DNA of 64,000 bases from Eumeta japonica (GCA_005406025.1 BGZK01000704.1:186001-250000); one strand, 5' to 3'. Positions 25,901-39,500 are shown, numbered from the stretch's first letter. Translations and numbers: made by a program. The notes: generated by a model not told the origin, from the letters alone.

Positions 25901-28851
25901 CATTACAATAAATATTTAAATTTTACATCCCTAACCAATTTTTTAAATAGTCTCTTTTCCAATAGTTATTTAAGATGGATGGTTCAATGAACGATTGATT
26001 ACTAGTAGCCCACTAGTAATCAATCATTTTAATTTTTTTATTCTTAGTACAGTAGAACCTTGATAATTCAAACCTCGGTAACTTAAAAACCACTATAACT
26101 TCAAAAAATAATATGTTCCCTTCCCATCAGAGCCCAAAACCTCTATAACTTAAAATATGCAACTTCTATAACTTAAATAAGTAATCTCTGTATTGGCCCT
26201 CAGTAACTTAAAGAAATGTTTACACAACCTCTATAACGTAAAATTGTTTGTCAATGAGTCATTTTGAAAGAGTGTGCAAAACAAAAGGTTTCGGTATTTA
26301 TTGCTTGCACGTGTTCACTAGTTAAATTGTTAACGTAAACAATACATGTCACTTATTGTTTGCTTCTTCGACATTCTTTAAAGCTTTGCATATGTTAGCC
26401 TTAAGACATAAGTAAGCCTTGGATCATAAGTTTTGATCATTGTCCTGGAAACATCGCTTTACTTATTGTGTGATAAACTGGCTTAAAATGAGTTCAAAAA
26501 GAAAACTAACAACACTCACATACTGATAAGGGAACAAGGGTACATACATACATATGTACATACCTACCTCTATATTAACCTATCCCTAATATAGACCCTT
26601 GATAACTTAAAACCTCTATAACTTAAAATATTTTGTGTTTCCCTTGGACTTTAACTTATCGAGGTTCAACTGTATATAAGATGTATATATAGGTACAAAT
26701 TTATTGTATAATTTTTTTTGTGCATATAACAGACGAATAAGCACACAAAAGTAATTAAAATTGACATCCATGAACTCTTTCAGTATTTTTGCAATTTACT
26801 ACAAGACAACTAGAGTGATTCATCTTCAATTTTATTTGCAATAGGCGCTCTTACAGCTATCTTTATCCACCGGGAGTGCTGTGACTAAATTTATTTACCA
26901 CACTTTGATCTACATGAAGTGAATATGTTATTACATATATGTAATTGTACATTTTGTATATTGAAAACCACACAATGTGGTCTTCAATGACATATAAAAT
27001 ATTATGTCAGGATCTTGTTAGCAAACTTTTTAGAATTATATTACTACCATTGAAGACATATTTTTGCCCATAAAGCGAGAATTACTCCACCAAGGTTTTT
27101 AATATTGTGCTTAAAAAAAGGTTTCAATAGGGGTCGTAAAAACAATTTTAAAGACATGGATGGATTGAAAATCAGCATAGATATAATTTTAATATAAATC
27201 AAATTGTTTGGCCAAAATATATTTTTAAGTAAACTTTAATATTTACTAGAATCCAGCTCAATCAAAATAAATACCAAAATCGGATAGATCCTCAATCTGA
27301 TATAAAACATTTATGAAAGATAGTACCTTAGCAGTCAGGTGGGTAAATCTGACACAACACAATCAAAATCTAGAATGACATCTGAACTGATGAAACTACA
27401 TGCATCGAGAAGTAATTTTAAAATAATAGCAACTTACGCGGCAATCAACGTAGCTGCAGTGCCAACAAGCTGCAATTTTGCCCTCACTACACTCATGTAC
27501 GACAGAAATCTATCCACATACATTACAGCCAGATGCAATGTTTCAGTTTGTTGAGAATATTCCTCACAAACTTCAACAAGCCAATCCACAAGTATTGAAC
27601 GCATACTATATGATATGTCCGGTTGTTTTCTCATATAGCGAGGATTAGCGCGAAATTTTATCTGAAATAAAAACATGGAATCGTTAAAGTATCTGTTTAT
27701 AAAAATATTGTATAAGCAAACATAAAAGAATCATTTATGTAGCCACATATATACACTTGATGTGGGTAGACCAAATAAAAAAGATAATGCAATGGTAAAC
27801 TTTATATAGTTTAGTAATAATAAACTGTATATAAATAATATTTAGTTATCATTATGATTGTCAATGAATATATTAATTTTATACAAACTGTGAGAGTACA
27901 AAACCATTAATAATTGAGAAAAATATCTAGAAGAACATTTAATGAAAAATTCAGCACAAGTACTACAAAATATCTTCTAATAATAGTACTATGTGACAAA
28001 ACTTTTGTACTAACCTCAACTTCCCTCATGTGGTCATAGATGTCTTGCTGATATTCCACAACATGGAAAAATGTTTCACGATCAGTTTGCGCAGTTGTAG
28101 CATCTACATCATCATTCCCTAATATTTCAGAATCATTTGCCTCCAAACCTGGTGACTCCACATGTATATCTTGTTTATCTTGTAATGGAAGCCTGTAAGT
28201 AAAAATATTATTTGTGGTAAAGAACCATGGCGAAATATAAATTAAGTTAAACCATAATATACAGCAATATATGCATACCGTATAGATATATCTTTCTGTG
28301 GCTCTGGCTGCTTTTCTATTGGTTTTTCTAGTTGCTTGTTAGGAACACATAGTGGTTTTGAGTTGACAACATTTGCGAGGAAATTGTCTTTTTTTACTTC
28401 TTTTACAGCAAACGGTTTGCAATTTGGCTCACGCTTTTTAGACTCAACTTCGGAAGGTTTGTCCTCATAAACACTAAAAGCTCGAAATTGTGCCACAGGT
28501 AATACAATATTTTTTTCGTTGTTGATTTGTCGCAAAGGACGTTTATCTTCTTGAACTTTTGAAGGTCCGTTGGTCAAACCAGACTGTAATATCATTTTAA
28601 TAACGTAAAAGATTTGAAACTTTCACAACAGACAAAAAATGTTACACCGGCGTTTACCAATGTGAACAATAGTTCAACGTAATTAATGACACTAAACTTA
28701 CCACTTTTGGCTTCCAGTTTTGATTACTCGCAAATTGACTAATTTCACCCAGAGCCCGCCGCTGTGGTGCTGTTGTATTTACGTCCGCATTGTCTTTTTT
28801 CAACGCTGCGGAATTATTTTCTTGGTCCTCGTGAATTGCAAATGAAGCCAT
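19984..28851 (-). CDS. CycA: Cyclin A (G2/M cyclin)
   Basis: Cyclin A binds and activates Cdk1/Cdk2 in the nucleus for S phase and mitotic entry. Eight minus-strand exons join in frame into 517 aa: 28851-28702, 28583-28279, 28192-28015, 27661-27438, 24123-23919, 22808-22600, 21382-21275, 20158-19984. All introns are GT-AG and phases agree. The N-terminus ([12 protein letters not shown]) and a destruction box R-R-A-L-G-E-I-S (about residues 31-38) fit the family. The first cyclin box begins in exon 4 with the Cdk-docking motif M-R-S-I-L-V-D-W-L (about 231-239). Exon 5 carries [13 protein letters not shown] and exons 6-7 the second cyclin fold. The proline/alanine-rich tail in exon 8 ends at TAA. 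An ATG three codons upstream (28860) is possible, but M-A-S-F matches known cyclin A starts. The 3' UTR end was not located. Confidence 0.97.
20317..20440 (+). mobile_element. possible mariner-type terminus in Cyclin A intron 7
   Basis: AAGGTCGGGGAAAAAGTTTT resembles the outer end of a group of insect mariner elements. I did not find a matching inverted end nearby, and no transposase frame follows. Confidence 0.3.
24353..24402. repeat. perfect inverted repeat, 16-base arms
   Basis: TCATGAAATTAAAAAC and its exact reverse complement are separated by 18 bases within Cyclin A intron 4, about 230 bases upstream of the exon 5 acceptor on the minus strand. It could form a hairpin in the pre-mRNA. 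Confidence 0.85.
24930..25030 (-). repeat. dispersed repeat, inverted copy of 53115-53200
   Basis: Read on the minus strand it gives CATGGGTGCCAGAAAGTACA, then GTGCACTTGCACCCC-like words, a T-rich tail and GAATACACCAAAAAA. The same order occurs on the plus strand at 53115-53200. It lies in Cyclin A intron 4. No coding frame. Confidence 0.55.
25986..26030. repeat. inverted repeat next to the pogo-like MITE
   Basis: AATGATTGATTACTAGT-type arms (left arm with one mismatch) flank the 6-base spacer AGCCCA. It ends 20 bases before the MITE at 26050 and is separate from it. Confidence 0.7.
26050..26672. mobile_element. non-autonomous pogo/Tigger-like DNA element
   Basis: The left end CAGTAGAACCTTGATAATTC and the right end, reverse-complemented CAGTTGAACCTCGATAAGTT, are the characteristic terminal repeats of pogo/Tigger elements. 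TA flanks both ends (26048-26049 and 26673-26674), as expected for the target duplication. The ends also carry subterminal tandem variants of CCTCTATAACTTAAAA. There is no transposase frame, so it depends on an autonomous relative. It lies within Cyclin A intron 4. Confidence 0.85.
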
Positions 28852-28860
28852 TGCCCTCAC

Positions 28861-29100
28861 CGTTTGTATACGAAATTGGCCGAAATACGAAATGCACAGT
28901 AATTAAATACAGCAACCACAGCGGAGCAATCTTAAATTACTTATTAGGAATTCACTTTACCATATAAAAGGACGTACAATTAATATATACTTTAACTTTT
29001 ACCAAAAACGCGGTTAAAACCGTTTAATGAGCAAACTTAACGAACAAGACTCATTTAGAACACCACAGCTGTTTTTACGTTATTCTTGTCTATGATTTTT
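28861..29100 (-). promoter_or_regulatory. Cyclin A upstream region
   Basis: This is the sequence immediately upstream of the Cyclin A start. It contains a palindromic CGGTTAAAACCG (about 29011-29022) with paired AACCG half-sites of the type Myb proteins bind. No clear TATA box was seen. A role is inferred from position only. Confidence 0.3.
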
Positions 29101-29639
29101 GAAATAAAAACCGATTTATTATGAAATCTTCAAAGTTGTCTATTGTCTATGCGGATATGTAAAAGTTTTTATTTATGTATTACTTTAATTCCGCACAAAA
29201 CAATGTTTTTAACCTTGTCTACAATATTCTTACTCAAAGACAAATTCAGAATAAAACAAATATAATTTAAAACTTATAAAGAAAAATCCTCTTTTTCGAT
29301 TAATTGATTAGCTGTTTTTCCATCGGACAAGAATTACATACAATAAAAGAACCTGACTGTTAGACCAGGATATGATACACAAAAAAATAAAGTAACGAGG
29401 AACCGGAATTTAGGAATCACGGAAATATGCCAAAGGTTACAGACTTTGAGAAAATTTCACATAGAATTTTTTAAAATTACAGTTAAGTTTTATAATAACA
29501 TAAAGTCATCAATCATAAGGTATAAATCCGGATTAAATTTTTTTATGTTAATCAAAAAAAAAATTATTCAAGATATTCAATTGACTAATTTTAGTTTTAT
29601 GTAACTTTAGTTTGCTATATAAAATGAGTTTGTCTATGT

Positions 29640-30800
29640 CGAATCCCAAAACGATCTGCCTCCCGTCTCTATCAGCGAAGATCGAACGTTTATTATATCT
29701 CTAAAAACTTGAAAAACACATGGTCTCGATAGCATTATCAATAAAGCTATTAAATGATTTTCCTTGCCTCTATTGGGTTTACTGGTCGCTATTTTTAACG
29801 AGTGAGTCAAACATTGCTATTTCCCTCCCCTCTGGAAAGAGATGGAGATAATAGGTATTCATAAACCAGGAAAACCTTGCGACCTCTCTGTCAATTACAG
29901 ATCAATCAGCCTACTTAACGGTCTAGGTAAACTCTTCGAGAAAGTTCTCAAAACTCGCTTAAGCCATCACTTTCTCGAGAAAGACCTTATCATAGCAGAA
30001 CAGTTCGATTTCCTGCCTGTACATTCATGCCCCTCCGTCTAGTCAAATACATCACAGAAAACTTTAAGTCTAAGCAAAAGAACGTAGCTGTCTTCTTCGA
30101 TGTAGGCTTTCAATGTAGGCTAAGGCTTTCGATAGGATATGGCACGTGGGTCTTATTTACCAACTTCACAATCTATTATAGGTATTTTGTTTTTAGACAC
30201 GAGAGTATACACTCCACTAGACGACTAATCAGAGCTGGAGTTCCTCAAGGCTCCACCCTATCTCTGCTCCTGTATTCAGCATACACAAAAGACATTCCGC
30301 GCCCGACGTCGTGCGACCAACTCGCATTATGCGTGGACAATACCGCATTATATTATCGTGCAAGGTGCATAAAATCAACTCTCCTCCACCTCCAAAAAGT
30401 CACTGATGACCTGGGTCGGTGGTTCCGAATCTGAAGGATTGAGGTTAACCCTGATAAGTCAGCTGCTATACAATTCAGATATAGCAAGCGTTTAAATCGA
30501 AAAATTATCGACTTAGATATACTTCACCTTCGAATATTGAACGCGAACATTCCGTGGAAAAATTGCAATTTTCTACCAAGGGCGGCTCGGAGTCATGCTT
30601 GGAACAAAAACAAATTTATCACTACGCAATAAGCACACCATTTACAAGTTAAGGACAGCGATGACATATGCGTCTCCCGCCTTCGCTCATGCCACCCCAA
30701 AGGCACTCGATAGACTCCAAATACCCTACAATAAATTCTGTAGAGATGCCATGGACGCACACTATGCGTTCGGAATTCAATATTTCACAGGTATCTAGAA
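29640..30800 (+). pseudogene. dead jockey-type LINE reverse transcriptase
   Basis: The segment translates, over at least two frames, to the reverse transcriptase of a jockey/CR1-like non-LTR retrotransposon. Seen in order are G-I-H-K-P-G-K-P, Y-R-S-I-S-L-L-N-G-L-G-K-L-F-E-K, V-A-V-F-F-D-V, and A-G-V-P-Q-G-S-T-L-S. The F-A-D-D catalytic site is replaced by C-V-D-N (near 30334). Then come D-D-L-G-R-W-F-R-I and a thumb-like end near 30780. A shift near 30030, a stop at 30432 and the lost aspartate make it inactive. The element is truncated at the 5' end. Confidence 0.9.
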
Positions 30801-30999
30801 CTCCTTATTATAGCCATATAGCCTAAAATCAAAACCAACAAGTCTACACATCGTGGAAGCCGAAAATACTGCAATATTTTTGAATTTAATAAGAAATTAT
30901 CTCGAATTATATACCGCGTCCAACGCAGATTATAAAAATGCGTTGAAAAAGAAGTGGCATGTAGGAATATTTAAGAAAAAACGGGGAAAGATGATAAAA

Positions 31000-32290
31000 A
31001 TTTTATTACTTACATTTTTATTAATTTTCCTTGAAATAATTTACGAATTGTGTTCTTACCTTAAACATAGCTTTGTCTGCCTTATGTCTATTGGGATACA
31101 TGGGTACGAATGCTTCTGCAGTTTCCGAAAATTGTTTGTTTTCAAATGTATGTGTACATTCTTTAATCTGCAATATGTTATATAAGTTCACTGCAACGTT
31201 TACAATTTTAATCGTATTATTTAAATCGATTTCAAAGGGCCTCAAGAAAATTTTAAATTTTGTGCTAATATGCCTATTCTACTACAACTCGTGCCCTACT
31301 CGATGATCGATTTTTTTTTATCGTCGTCATTTAATTACTGCATCTCTAGTGATGGATCTCATCAGAAAAGACTCGAATGTAAATCCTCCATCTACAATGA
31401 ATATATGTGGTGTAGGCTCTTTAAAACCTGGCAAAAGTTTAGGAGCTGGCAAATTCAAATGGCAAAAGAAAATCTTGTCAAAGTAACATATGATAGAATG
31501 GATATGGAGTTTTTAGATTTTAGGTTTAGATTATGCCAATACTGCCAAGATATTTTTTTACAAGCTGTTATTTAACTTCAAATAACAAATATTATAACTC
31601 AGGCTCAACTGCAAAAATTATATAATAGCATACCAAATTCTGCTTTCAGCAATGCTTCATCCTCCAATACTACCAATTTTTATTAAATTGATGACGAATC
31701 GAATATGTCAAGACCAATGCAACTCAAGGAATAGCTATAATATTATAGAGATATTACACAAATACACTCACCCATTATCTCGCTGACTTTCATAAACAGA
31801 CTCTTAAAACCTTTCAACTACTGCACAGATACACACACCCACGACACAAATACAGCTAAAAGAAACTAAATCTTTTGGCTATGGAGAACAATTACACCCC
31901 CAACTACCAAAAATAAAAATACAAAAAAAGACACCTAAAAATATACAAGATTATGTTTGTAATAGGAATGATAAGTAATCGAGTAAAGATATAAGTACTT
32001 AATAAATATTCGTACCTTAAACAAAGCGGCAGTCTATTTTTTGTCGATATAGTCTTCCTGAATTTTTTTATTTCCTTTTTAATATGAAGTTTCAGAAGAT
32101 TGTGTAAAAATTCAAAATCTTCTGTTTTCATTCTGAAATACATATAAAAACGATCTTCATCTGATTAAAGTTCCAAACATGGTTTATTTTCTCTGAGTTC
32201 CCTCCGTTTCTGGATTACGACATGCACCCAGATTCTACGCTTTCCTTTTAGTATCGATGCCAGCAACTACAATTCTTCCTCTTCGGAATC
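31000..32290 (-). pseudogene. PIF/Harbinger transposase (HARBI1-like) remnant
   Basis: On the minus strand the order of Harbinger transposase motifs is kept. W-V-H-V-V-I-Q-K-R-R-E lies near 32230 and D-R-F-Y-M-Y-F-R-M-K-T-E-D-F near 32130. F-R-K-T-I-S-T-K-N-R-L-P-L-C-L-R ends near 32012. A D-G-G-F-x-F-E-S-F-L-M-R stretch (31340-31400) matches the region of a catalytic aspartate, and V-R-T-Q-F-V-N-Y-F resembles the C-terminus (near 31030). An in-frame TAA at about 32170 and missing core segments mean it does not encode a working protein. Confidence 0.7.
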
Positions 32291-33498
32291 TGAAAATCAT
32301 GACTGGAACGATATCCTGAAGTGATGACCATACTTACTGTCCACGTAAGCTAAGGGCCTAAAAGTTAATATTTCGCAACTAATTTTTCATAGAGTCACGC
32401 ATCCCTCTCCTCCCACCAGATAAATAATTATTGTTGGATATGTGGAAAAAATTACGGTAACAGTATATATAACCAAATTAAAAGAAAAATAAAAAAAAAC
32501 TGTCACAGCTAAGTAAACGCTACAAGTAAACGAGCATTAGTAGACAATTTATAGATGATACTTGGAGAACTAAAAAAAAAATGTTAAAATTCCATTAAAA
32601 ATTACATATATAATGTTGTTAGTTATGTAAAACGGCTAGGTAATATAAATTTATGAACCACATAAAAATATGGACGTATAAAATTGCGACATCCCCACCC
32701 CAACTCAATTAATAAGTCCTCTTCTAAATTCATATATCGTGATGGACAATTACAGAAACCTACATTGCCCGTGGCCTGATATACACTTGGCCGGTTTATA
32801 ATTTATAATATGAACAGTATCGGGGGACGAACCCTTTGAAAGTCTTTGTAGCGAATTAAGGTCTAAAAGTCAATTAATATTATTCATACCTTTTTATTTA
32901 GTACACTACAATAAAGACAGCCAAAAGGGTCTCGCACCACAAGCAAAGTCGCAATCGTGCTAGTCTATCCAAACAATCGAAAGTTTATAAACGATTGTTA
33001 GAAAAATAATGTTTTAAACTTAGAATTGGCAACCATTACTAGATATTAATTGCCTTATTACGTAATTGCCTTGATGAGGACTCGCAAGGTTTTCATCCGT
33101 GATGCATTATTAGCTAACAGCAGGGATTCATGTATTTAAACAAATAATTCAACATAAACAATATAATACTAGTAACGAAACCAAAAAACACGTATGAAAA
33201 ATGCAACGAATAAATTATTAGACCGCGGCACGCCTGTAGCTCATAAAACAATCCGTTATCTTCCAGCTCCTACCACTCCCCTGACAAGAAACATTTGATT
33301 CATGGCTTTATTTCAATTTTTAAAAAATACTTATATAACGTACAATATCCAATCTAATCATATTTGTGCATAAATTTATAAAGAAATGCGTAGAAATATT
33401 TACTATATGACCGCGTCTAAAATCCTAGTAATGGCTGTCAATTTGACAACTTTTGACATTTAACTTTAATTTATGTCCTTGTTGCAAACTCGTGTTTT

Positions 33499-33506
33499 TA
33501 TAAATA
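33499..33506 (+). promoter_or_regulatory. TATA box of the EDEM2 gene
   Basis: TATAAATA lies 74 bases before the EDEM2 start codon, leaving room for a leader of about 45 bases. An imperfect inverted repeat (ACTGGAATC / GTATTCCAGT) immediately follows at about 33506-33530. Confidence 0.45.
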
Positions 33507-33579
33507 CTGGAATCTGATAGTATTCCAGTTTATTAATTTTTTCTTTGCTGTTATTGTGGCTGTGCCTATATTAAGTATA

Positions 33580-36500
33580 ATGAAAATTATTTCTTTCTGT
33601 ATCATGTTTTTCTTTGCTAACCCGACAACTAGTTTACGTGAATACACCAAAAAAGACATTATAGGTCTTAGGTAGGTATTTTAAATATAAAGCATCGTTA
33701 TTTGCAGTTTAATTAAAAGTATAATAAAGACAATTATCTTGAAACTATAAGCATGTTGCACCCTGCAAGAACAATGACCGGATTTACACCATTTTTGATA
33801 TATTATCATAATAATTGAGGCCCTACTTATCTGTATTCTAATTATCTGCTATACAAGCATGGTATGAAATATATTTTTGGGATAGATAAAGTATTTCATT
33901 AATCAGTTCAATTTTTATTTATTGTTGTTGTTGATTACAAAAAATAAATTACAAGAAACAATTTAGGTAATTGTGATAATAAAAATGAAATGGTGCCCTA
34001 AAATATTTCATTTATGATCTAATGCATTGTTTCACTTGTTAATTCCAAAGAAAAAAGTAATTGTAAATGGTATATAAGTTATTATATGATTAATTTTATA
34101 ATTTTAAGTGCACAAAAATTGGTTCAGAAACAATTTGCATATATCCATAGAACTATACACAGTCCTCTGGAATAAGAAACATTATAACATTTGGAAAATA
34201 AATGCTATTTGTTTGTTCTTTTTTATAAAGAATTATCTGAAACCAATATTCACAGTCTTCAATCTGAAAATAGAAGAAGCACACATAAATTAATGTAATT
34301 CTGCATTTTAGATAATACATTTATTAGATAGGGTAAATAGACCAGTAGATTGATACCCTTCAATAGTTGAGACAATACAATTTTAATAACAGTTTATATT
34401 ATACTTAAAAATGAAAATGCAAAATAATATATTTTTTAATAACTATATGCCTTTCTGATTATATAAAATATTTTTTGTTTGTATCTTTTATAATGATAAA
34501 AAAAGTTTTCCTTTGACATCATGACGTTTTGCTTCAAGAGCACCAGCAAGCATGTGAAACATAATCATCTAAGTATGTGACAAACAACCAGTAACATGTA
34601 TTTGTCATGACTAATATAAATAAATAAAAAAATAAGTTGTGTATCATGTGATTATGTCTATCATTTCATTTACATTGCTATAAATATAATAATTAACTAA
34701 TGAAATCAAAAACACATAAGAAACTTTACCATCCATCTGTTAGTATTGGCTGTCCATCTAGTGGAGATTTTGTTCATCTACTTGGGATATAAGTTACATT
34801 ATACAAAATTTTAATTTGTTTTTCTAGTTAATGAAACATCTTTACATAAATGTAATTCATTTTCTTATAACTTATTTATATAATATTGCATTATTTTGAT
34901 TAAAAAGCATGAAAGCCTGTTTAACTGTTCATATATTAGTGTGTTCACCCTATAAAATTTAAAATGGTATTACAAAAAATGAGTGCGACAGTAAATAGCT
35001 TTTAGAAATATTCTTTTGTAAAATATTTGCAATCCAAAAATGTAAATGAATAATCAAATAATATTGACATTGAACTAAAAAAATACTTTTCCTTCATACC
35101 TATGTTTCAATAAAATTTTATGACTTTTTACTTAAAAGAATTTTCATTATTCATAACCTGTATAACCCCTCTTTTTGTTAGCTAAATAAAAAAAATGTGC
35201 CTATATATCCGTAATAATAATAATTACATAAAATTTATACCGAATAAATAAAATTAAACAATATTGTTAAATTTTGATCTATGCAATTTGATTATGTACA
35301 GGCAGCTAAATACATTACTCACTGGTTTTTGTGTTGATGGAAATATGTGACATTTGTCTTGAGCTTGCTGATGTACAGTTGGTTTAATGCCTTAAAGTAT
35401 CTTTATTTTTCTCTAAGTACATATTTTCCACATTGTATTTTCATCTTCCAAGCTTTACATCTACACCTTAAATTGCACTGAATATGAATGTAACATGTCT
35501 ATTAATAAAACAACATTTAATATTCAAGCAATTCAGTTATGTATACTCAAAAATATTTTGATATTAGCTAAAAGTAAATAACACTTAATAAATAAAAAAT
35601 TTGATGCATAGTAAGAAAGAAGATATTATAATATTTTCAGAGAAGAAGTTAGAGAGATGTTTCAACATGCATATGATAGTTATCTGCGTTATGCTTATCC
35701 ATATGATGAACTAAGACCACTCAGTTGTGATGGCATAGATACCTGGGGCAGCTACTCATTAACATTGATTGATGCTTTGGATACCCTGGCTATTATGGGG
35801 AATTACACTGAGTTCAATAGGGTGGTAGAGATAGTTATTCAAAGAAAAAACTTTGAGGCTGACATAAATGTGTCTGTATTTGAAACGAATATAAGAATAA
35901 TTGGAGGACTCTTAAGTGCTCATCTGCTATCACACAGGTTAGATTTGTCTTAATTTACTTATATTTAAATTTAGAATAATGCTTATATACTGAATTTTGC
36001 TCTATTTTTGCTATAGAACAGGTTTAAAATTAGAGCCTGGTTGGCCATGTAATGGACCTCTACTAAGATTAGCTGAGGATGTGGCACAAAGATTAATTGC
36101 AGCTTTTGATACTACAACTGGAATGCCTTATGGCACTATAAACCTACGTTCAGGCGTCCCACCAGGTGAAACTAGTGTTACTTGCACAGCTGGAGTGGGC
36201 ACTTTTATCATAGAATTTGGTACATTGAGTCGCTTAACAGGAGACCCACTTTATGAAGAGGCATGTTCAATATTATTCTCTTAAGATCGCTTAAGACTTT
36301 CATTTTTTCCATCTTTTTTAATTTGATATTATGTGCAATGTTTTTGAGTTCTTTTAAGGTGTAATTATTTAGTGGTTAATTAATTTGACCAAGATGGATT
36401 CCTGCACAAAAATAACTTGTTATTAAACAAATATTAAAAATGTAAATTGTCATTTGTCCATTGTGGTTTAAACACAGCTAAAAGGGAATAGATTTAGATA

Positions 36501-39500
36501 GTATATGTGATGTGATAGAATGATATTTGATATACCTCAGGGCTAAATTTTGAAGATAAAGAAACTACCATTTCTTATAAAATATCCAAAAAATGAATTT
36601 TATTGACCTTAGTGATTGACTGTATAAAATTGATCAGTATGAAAATGGTACCAAACATTTAAAAAACCTCTTTTTATATTGCATGTTTTTTATGTGTTTT
36701 AACTTGGTCCGAGTTTGGGTCTCTCGTGTAAAAATGTTGGTAAACATTTATAATATTATAGGAAAAAAAATGAAACGGGCCTTACATGTTGTTATGAATA
36801 ATGTCTTGCAACAAACACATTTGACTATTCATATTAGTCACTATGTTTATATATGGCGGCAAAAATTGAGCATGACATAAGAAACGTGAGAGTAGAATCA
36901 ACGGAGTGGAGATGTAATCTGTGCAGTTTGTATAAGTATCCTTGAAAAATAGGAATAGTGATGTCAGATAATGGTGTGCTTTGAAAGAACATGTAGTGTC
37001 TAGAGTAGAAAAAGCTATACTCAGCTGTTTGGCCATTTGGATAGAAGAAATAAAAGTAGTGATTGAAAGAAATCCATTGAGCTAACATGTGTGATGTGGG
37101 ATTGGCAAGGGGCGCTCTAGACCTAGAGCAGAACAAATTAGTTGCATATTAAAGAAGGAGCAAATTATAAGCACGTTGAAGCGAAGAATTGGCAAATAAG
37201 CATATAATAGATATCAGTGAAGCAAGAGATGTATGTGAAGATCATAACATATTAAGATCTGCGGTGTCTACCTTCCTTTCTGTATAGTATGAGTGAGTTT
37301 TTAATTCAATATGAATACAATTAGCAATTTCTATTTATCATTCATATACATATACTTATTAATGTAATTAACTTAATTTCAGTTGATAAATAAAAGGCTA
37401 AATTATTTCAGTACTAATCCAAAAATTGGGTGAATTTTTGGTATTGCATCCATCAGATTCGGATTGCATTGCAAATGCAAAAGGGTACCATTACCCTCTT
37501 ACATTGTCCTTCCAATAAATTGAACCAGTTATATTTAAAGATAAATATATATAAAATATAATCAAATAGGATAGAGGTTGTATGGATAAACAATTAAAAT
37601 TTAATAATAGACTTCCTCCTAGGTCCTTTGAGTAAAAACCCTAAAAGGGCCTAGGTCATTATCCATACTAATACTATAAACATGAAATTAAGTGAGTCTA
37701 CCTGTATTATATTGGCACAACTAAACCACTGCACTGAAATTGATGAAATTTGGCATAAAATAGCTTAAAAGTCACAGACACTTTTTGTTTATATATTGTA
37801 TTTTTCTCATAAGTCAAAGATAGTTTCACAGGATTTAATGAAATTTGGTATACTGTTGGAACATACTGTCAGATACAATATAAGCTATTGTTTGTCTTTA
37901 TGTCAATGTAATCCACGAATCACTTATCTAATTTTATAAAATGTTGTACACTGGTAATATTCACCATTATGTAAAACTTAAGTTACTGTTTGTCTGTCTG
38001 CCCTCTTGTAGCTTAACAATAATTCAAACAATATTTTGTATACTCAGAAAATTCTGTCATGTAAAATATAAATTACCATTTATTTGATGTGTATGTATCA
38101 AAGAGAGAGTGAGAGTGAGGCTAAGAGAGTAGAGTAAAAGAAAAAAGAGAAGAGATTGGAATCTGGAATAGAATCAAAATCAAGATTAGTTATAAAGAGA
38201 CCAAGTCAACGTTTAGGATGGTCATTTTGATAATGATAATATATCGGTCCATATGAATTTGAAAAGTATTACTTATGATTTCCAGTTTTCAAACAGCACG
38301 TAGTGTATGGCGTATCCAAATTAGTCTCAAATAAATATAAATAATACATATATATTGTAACCAAGATGTGACCAATCCCTGGTCGTTTTTCGGTACTCGG
38401 GACCGTGTATTAAACATTAGCAGCGACATAGACTATGTTTATTTGATCAGTTTCTCAATTATCTATTCAAGTCTTTTATATGAACTCACTATTATATTGT
38501 TCACATTCAATTCTCTCGTTTTTATATATACTATTGAGGTCCATGCACCCAATCTGGAGCCTTGATCAATTTTTTTTCTAACATTTTTTTTACCCCGACT
38601 AATCTATTCTATTCAAATTGTAAACAGAACTTACGTTCGCGGGACTCGGCAGTTATTACATCATAGGTATATAATCGAAAAGATTTTAATTCCTTGATCC
38701 ACATGGAGCTGGCAGAGAAAGCTATTATAATGTAAAAGAGTGAAATCTTATTTGGCTGCTTCAAAAATTATTTATAAAGCACTAGTATATTATATCTTTT
38801 ATGTCAGGTTTTTATCATCCCATTGCTGTGACGTATCCACACAAGCTTTTTATTTCAGATCGAGAGAATTGAATCTTAAACCCTCATGATACCCTTATGT
38901 TGGTTGGAGGTTGTTAATGATCATTGTCACTAATGTAGTCACAATGTCTGGGGACTAACAACTTGTTTACTTTCTTCGGCATGGAGTGATTTATCTTAGT
39001 GAGATAACACATTGATCAGTTCATTCATAATAAGTTACTTGAACCCAGTAACTTCTAATTAGAAAGCAAAATTTTGACCACTCTGACATTACTACTCGTG
39101 AACTGGTATTTAACACTTAATAATGCTTTAGCAAAAAATTATATTCCTCATTGATTAAAGCTTAGTTACTTTCTTTTTTTGCATTCTACATTTCTACTAT
39201 ATACATATATATATATATATTTTATATCCATAGTATGAAATCCTCAGTATGTGAATTAAATTTATACTCCAGTTTTTAAAGATAATGATGTTATGTTTGC
39301 TAATGTTATATCTTAATTTCAGGTAGCATACAATGCTTTAAAAGCTTTATACCATCATAGATCTCCGATTGGACTTCTAGGCAATCATATAGATGTTATG
39401 ACTGGGCGATGGACAGCACAAGATGCAGGCATTGGTGGTGGTGTGGATTCGTACTATGAATATTTAGTTAAAGGTGAGTCATCATTTTTTTAAGTTTACT

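Noticed and set aside
31000..32290. A domesticated Harbinger transposase gene
   Set aside because: An in-frame stop and missing core segments argue for a dead transposon.
38100..38160. A GAGAGTGAGAG-rich stretch as a CRISPR-like or regulatory array
   Set aside because: It is a short simple-sequence run within repeat debris. There are no regularly spaced repeats anywhere in the window, and the DNA is eukaryotic.
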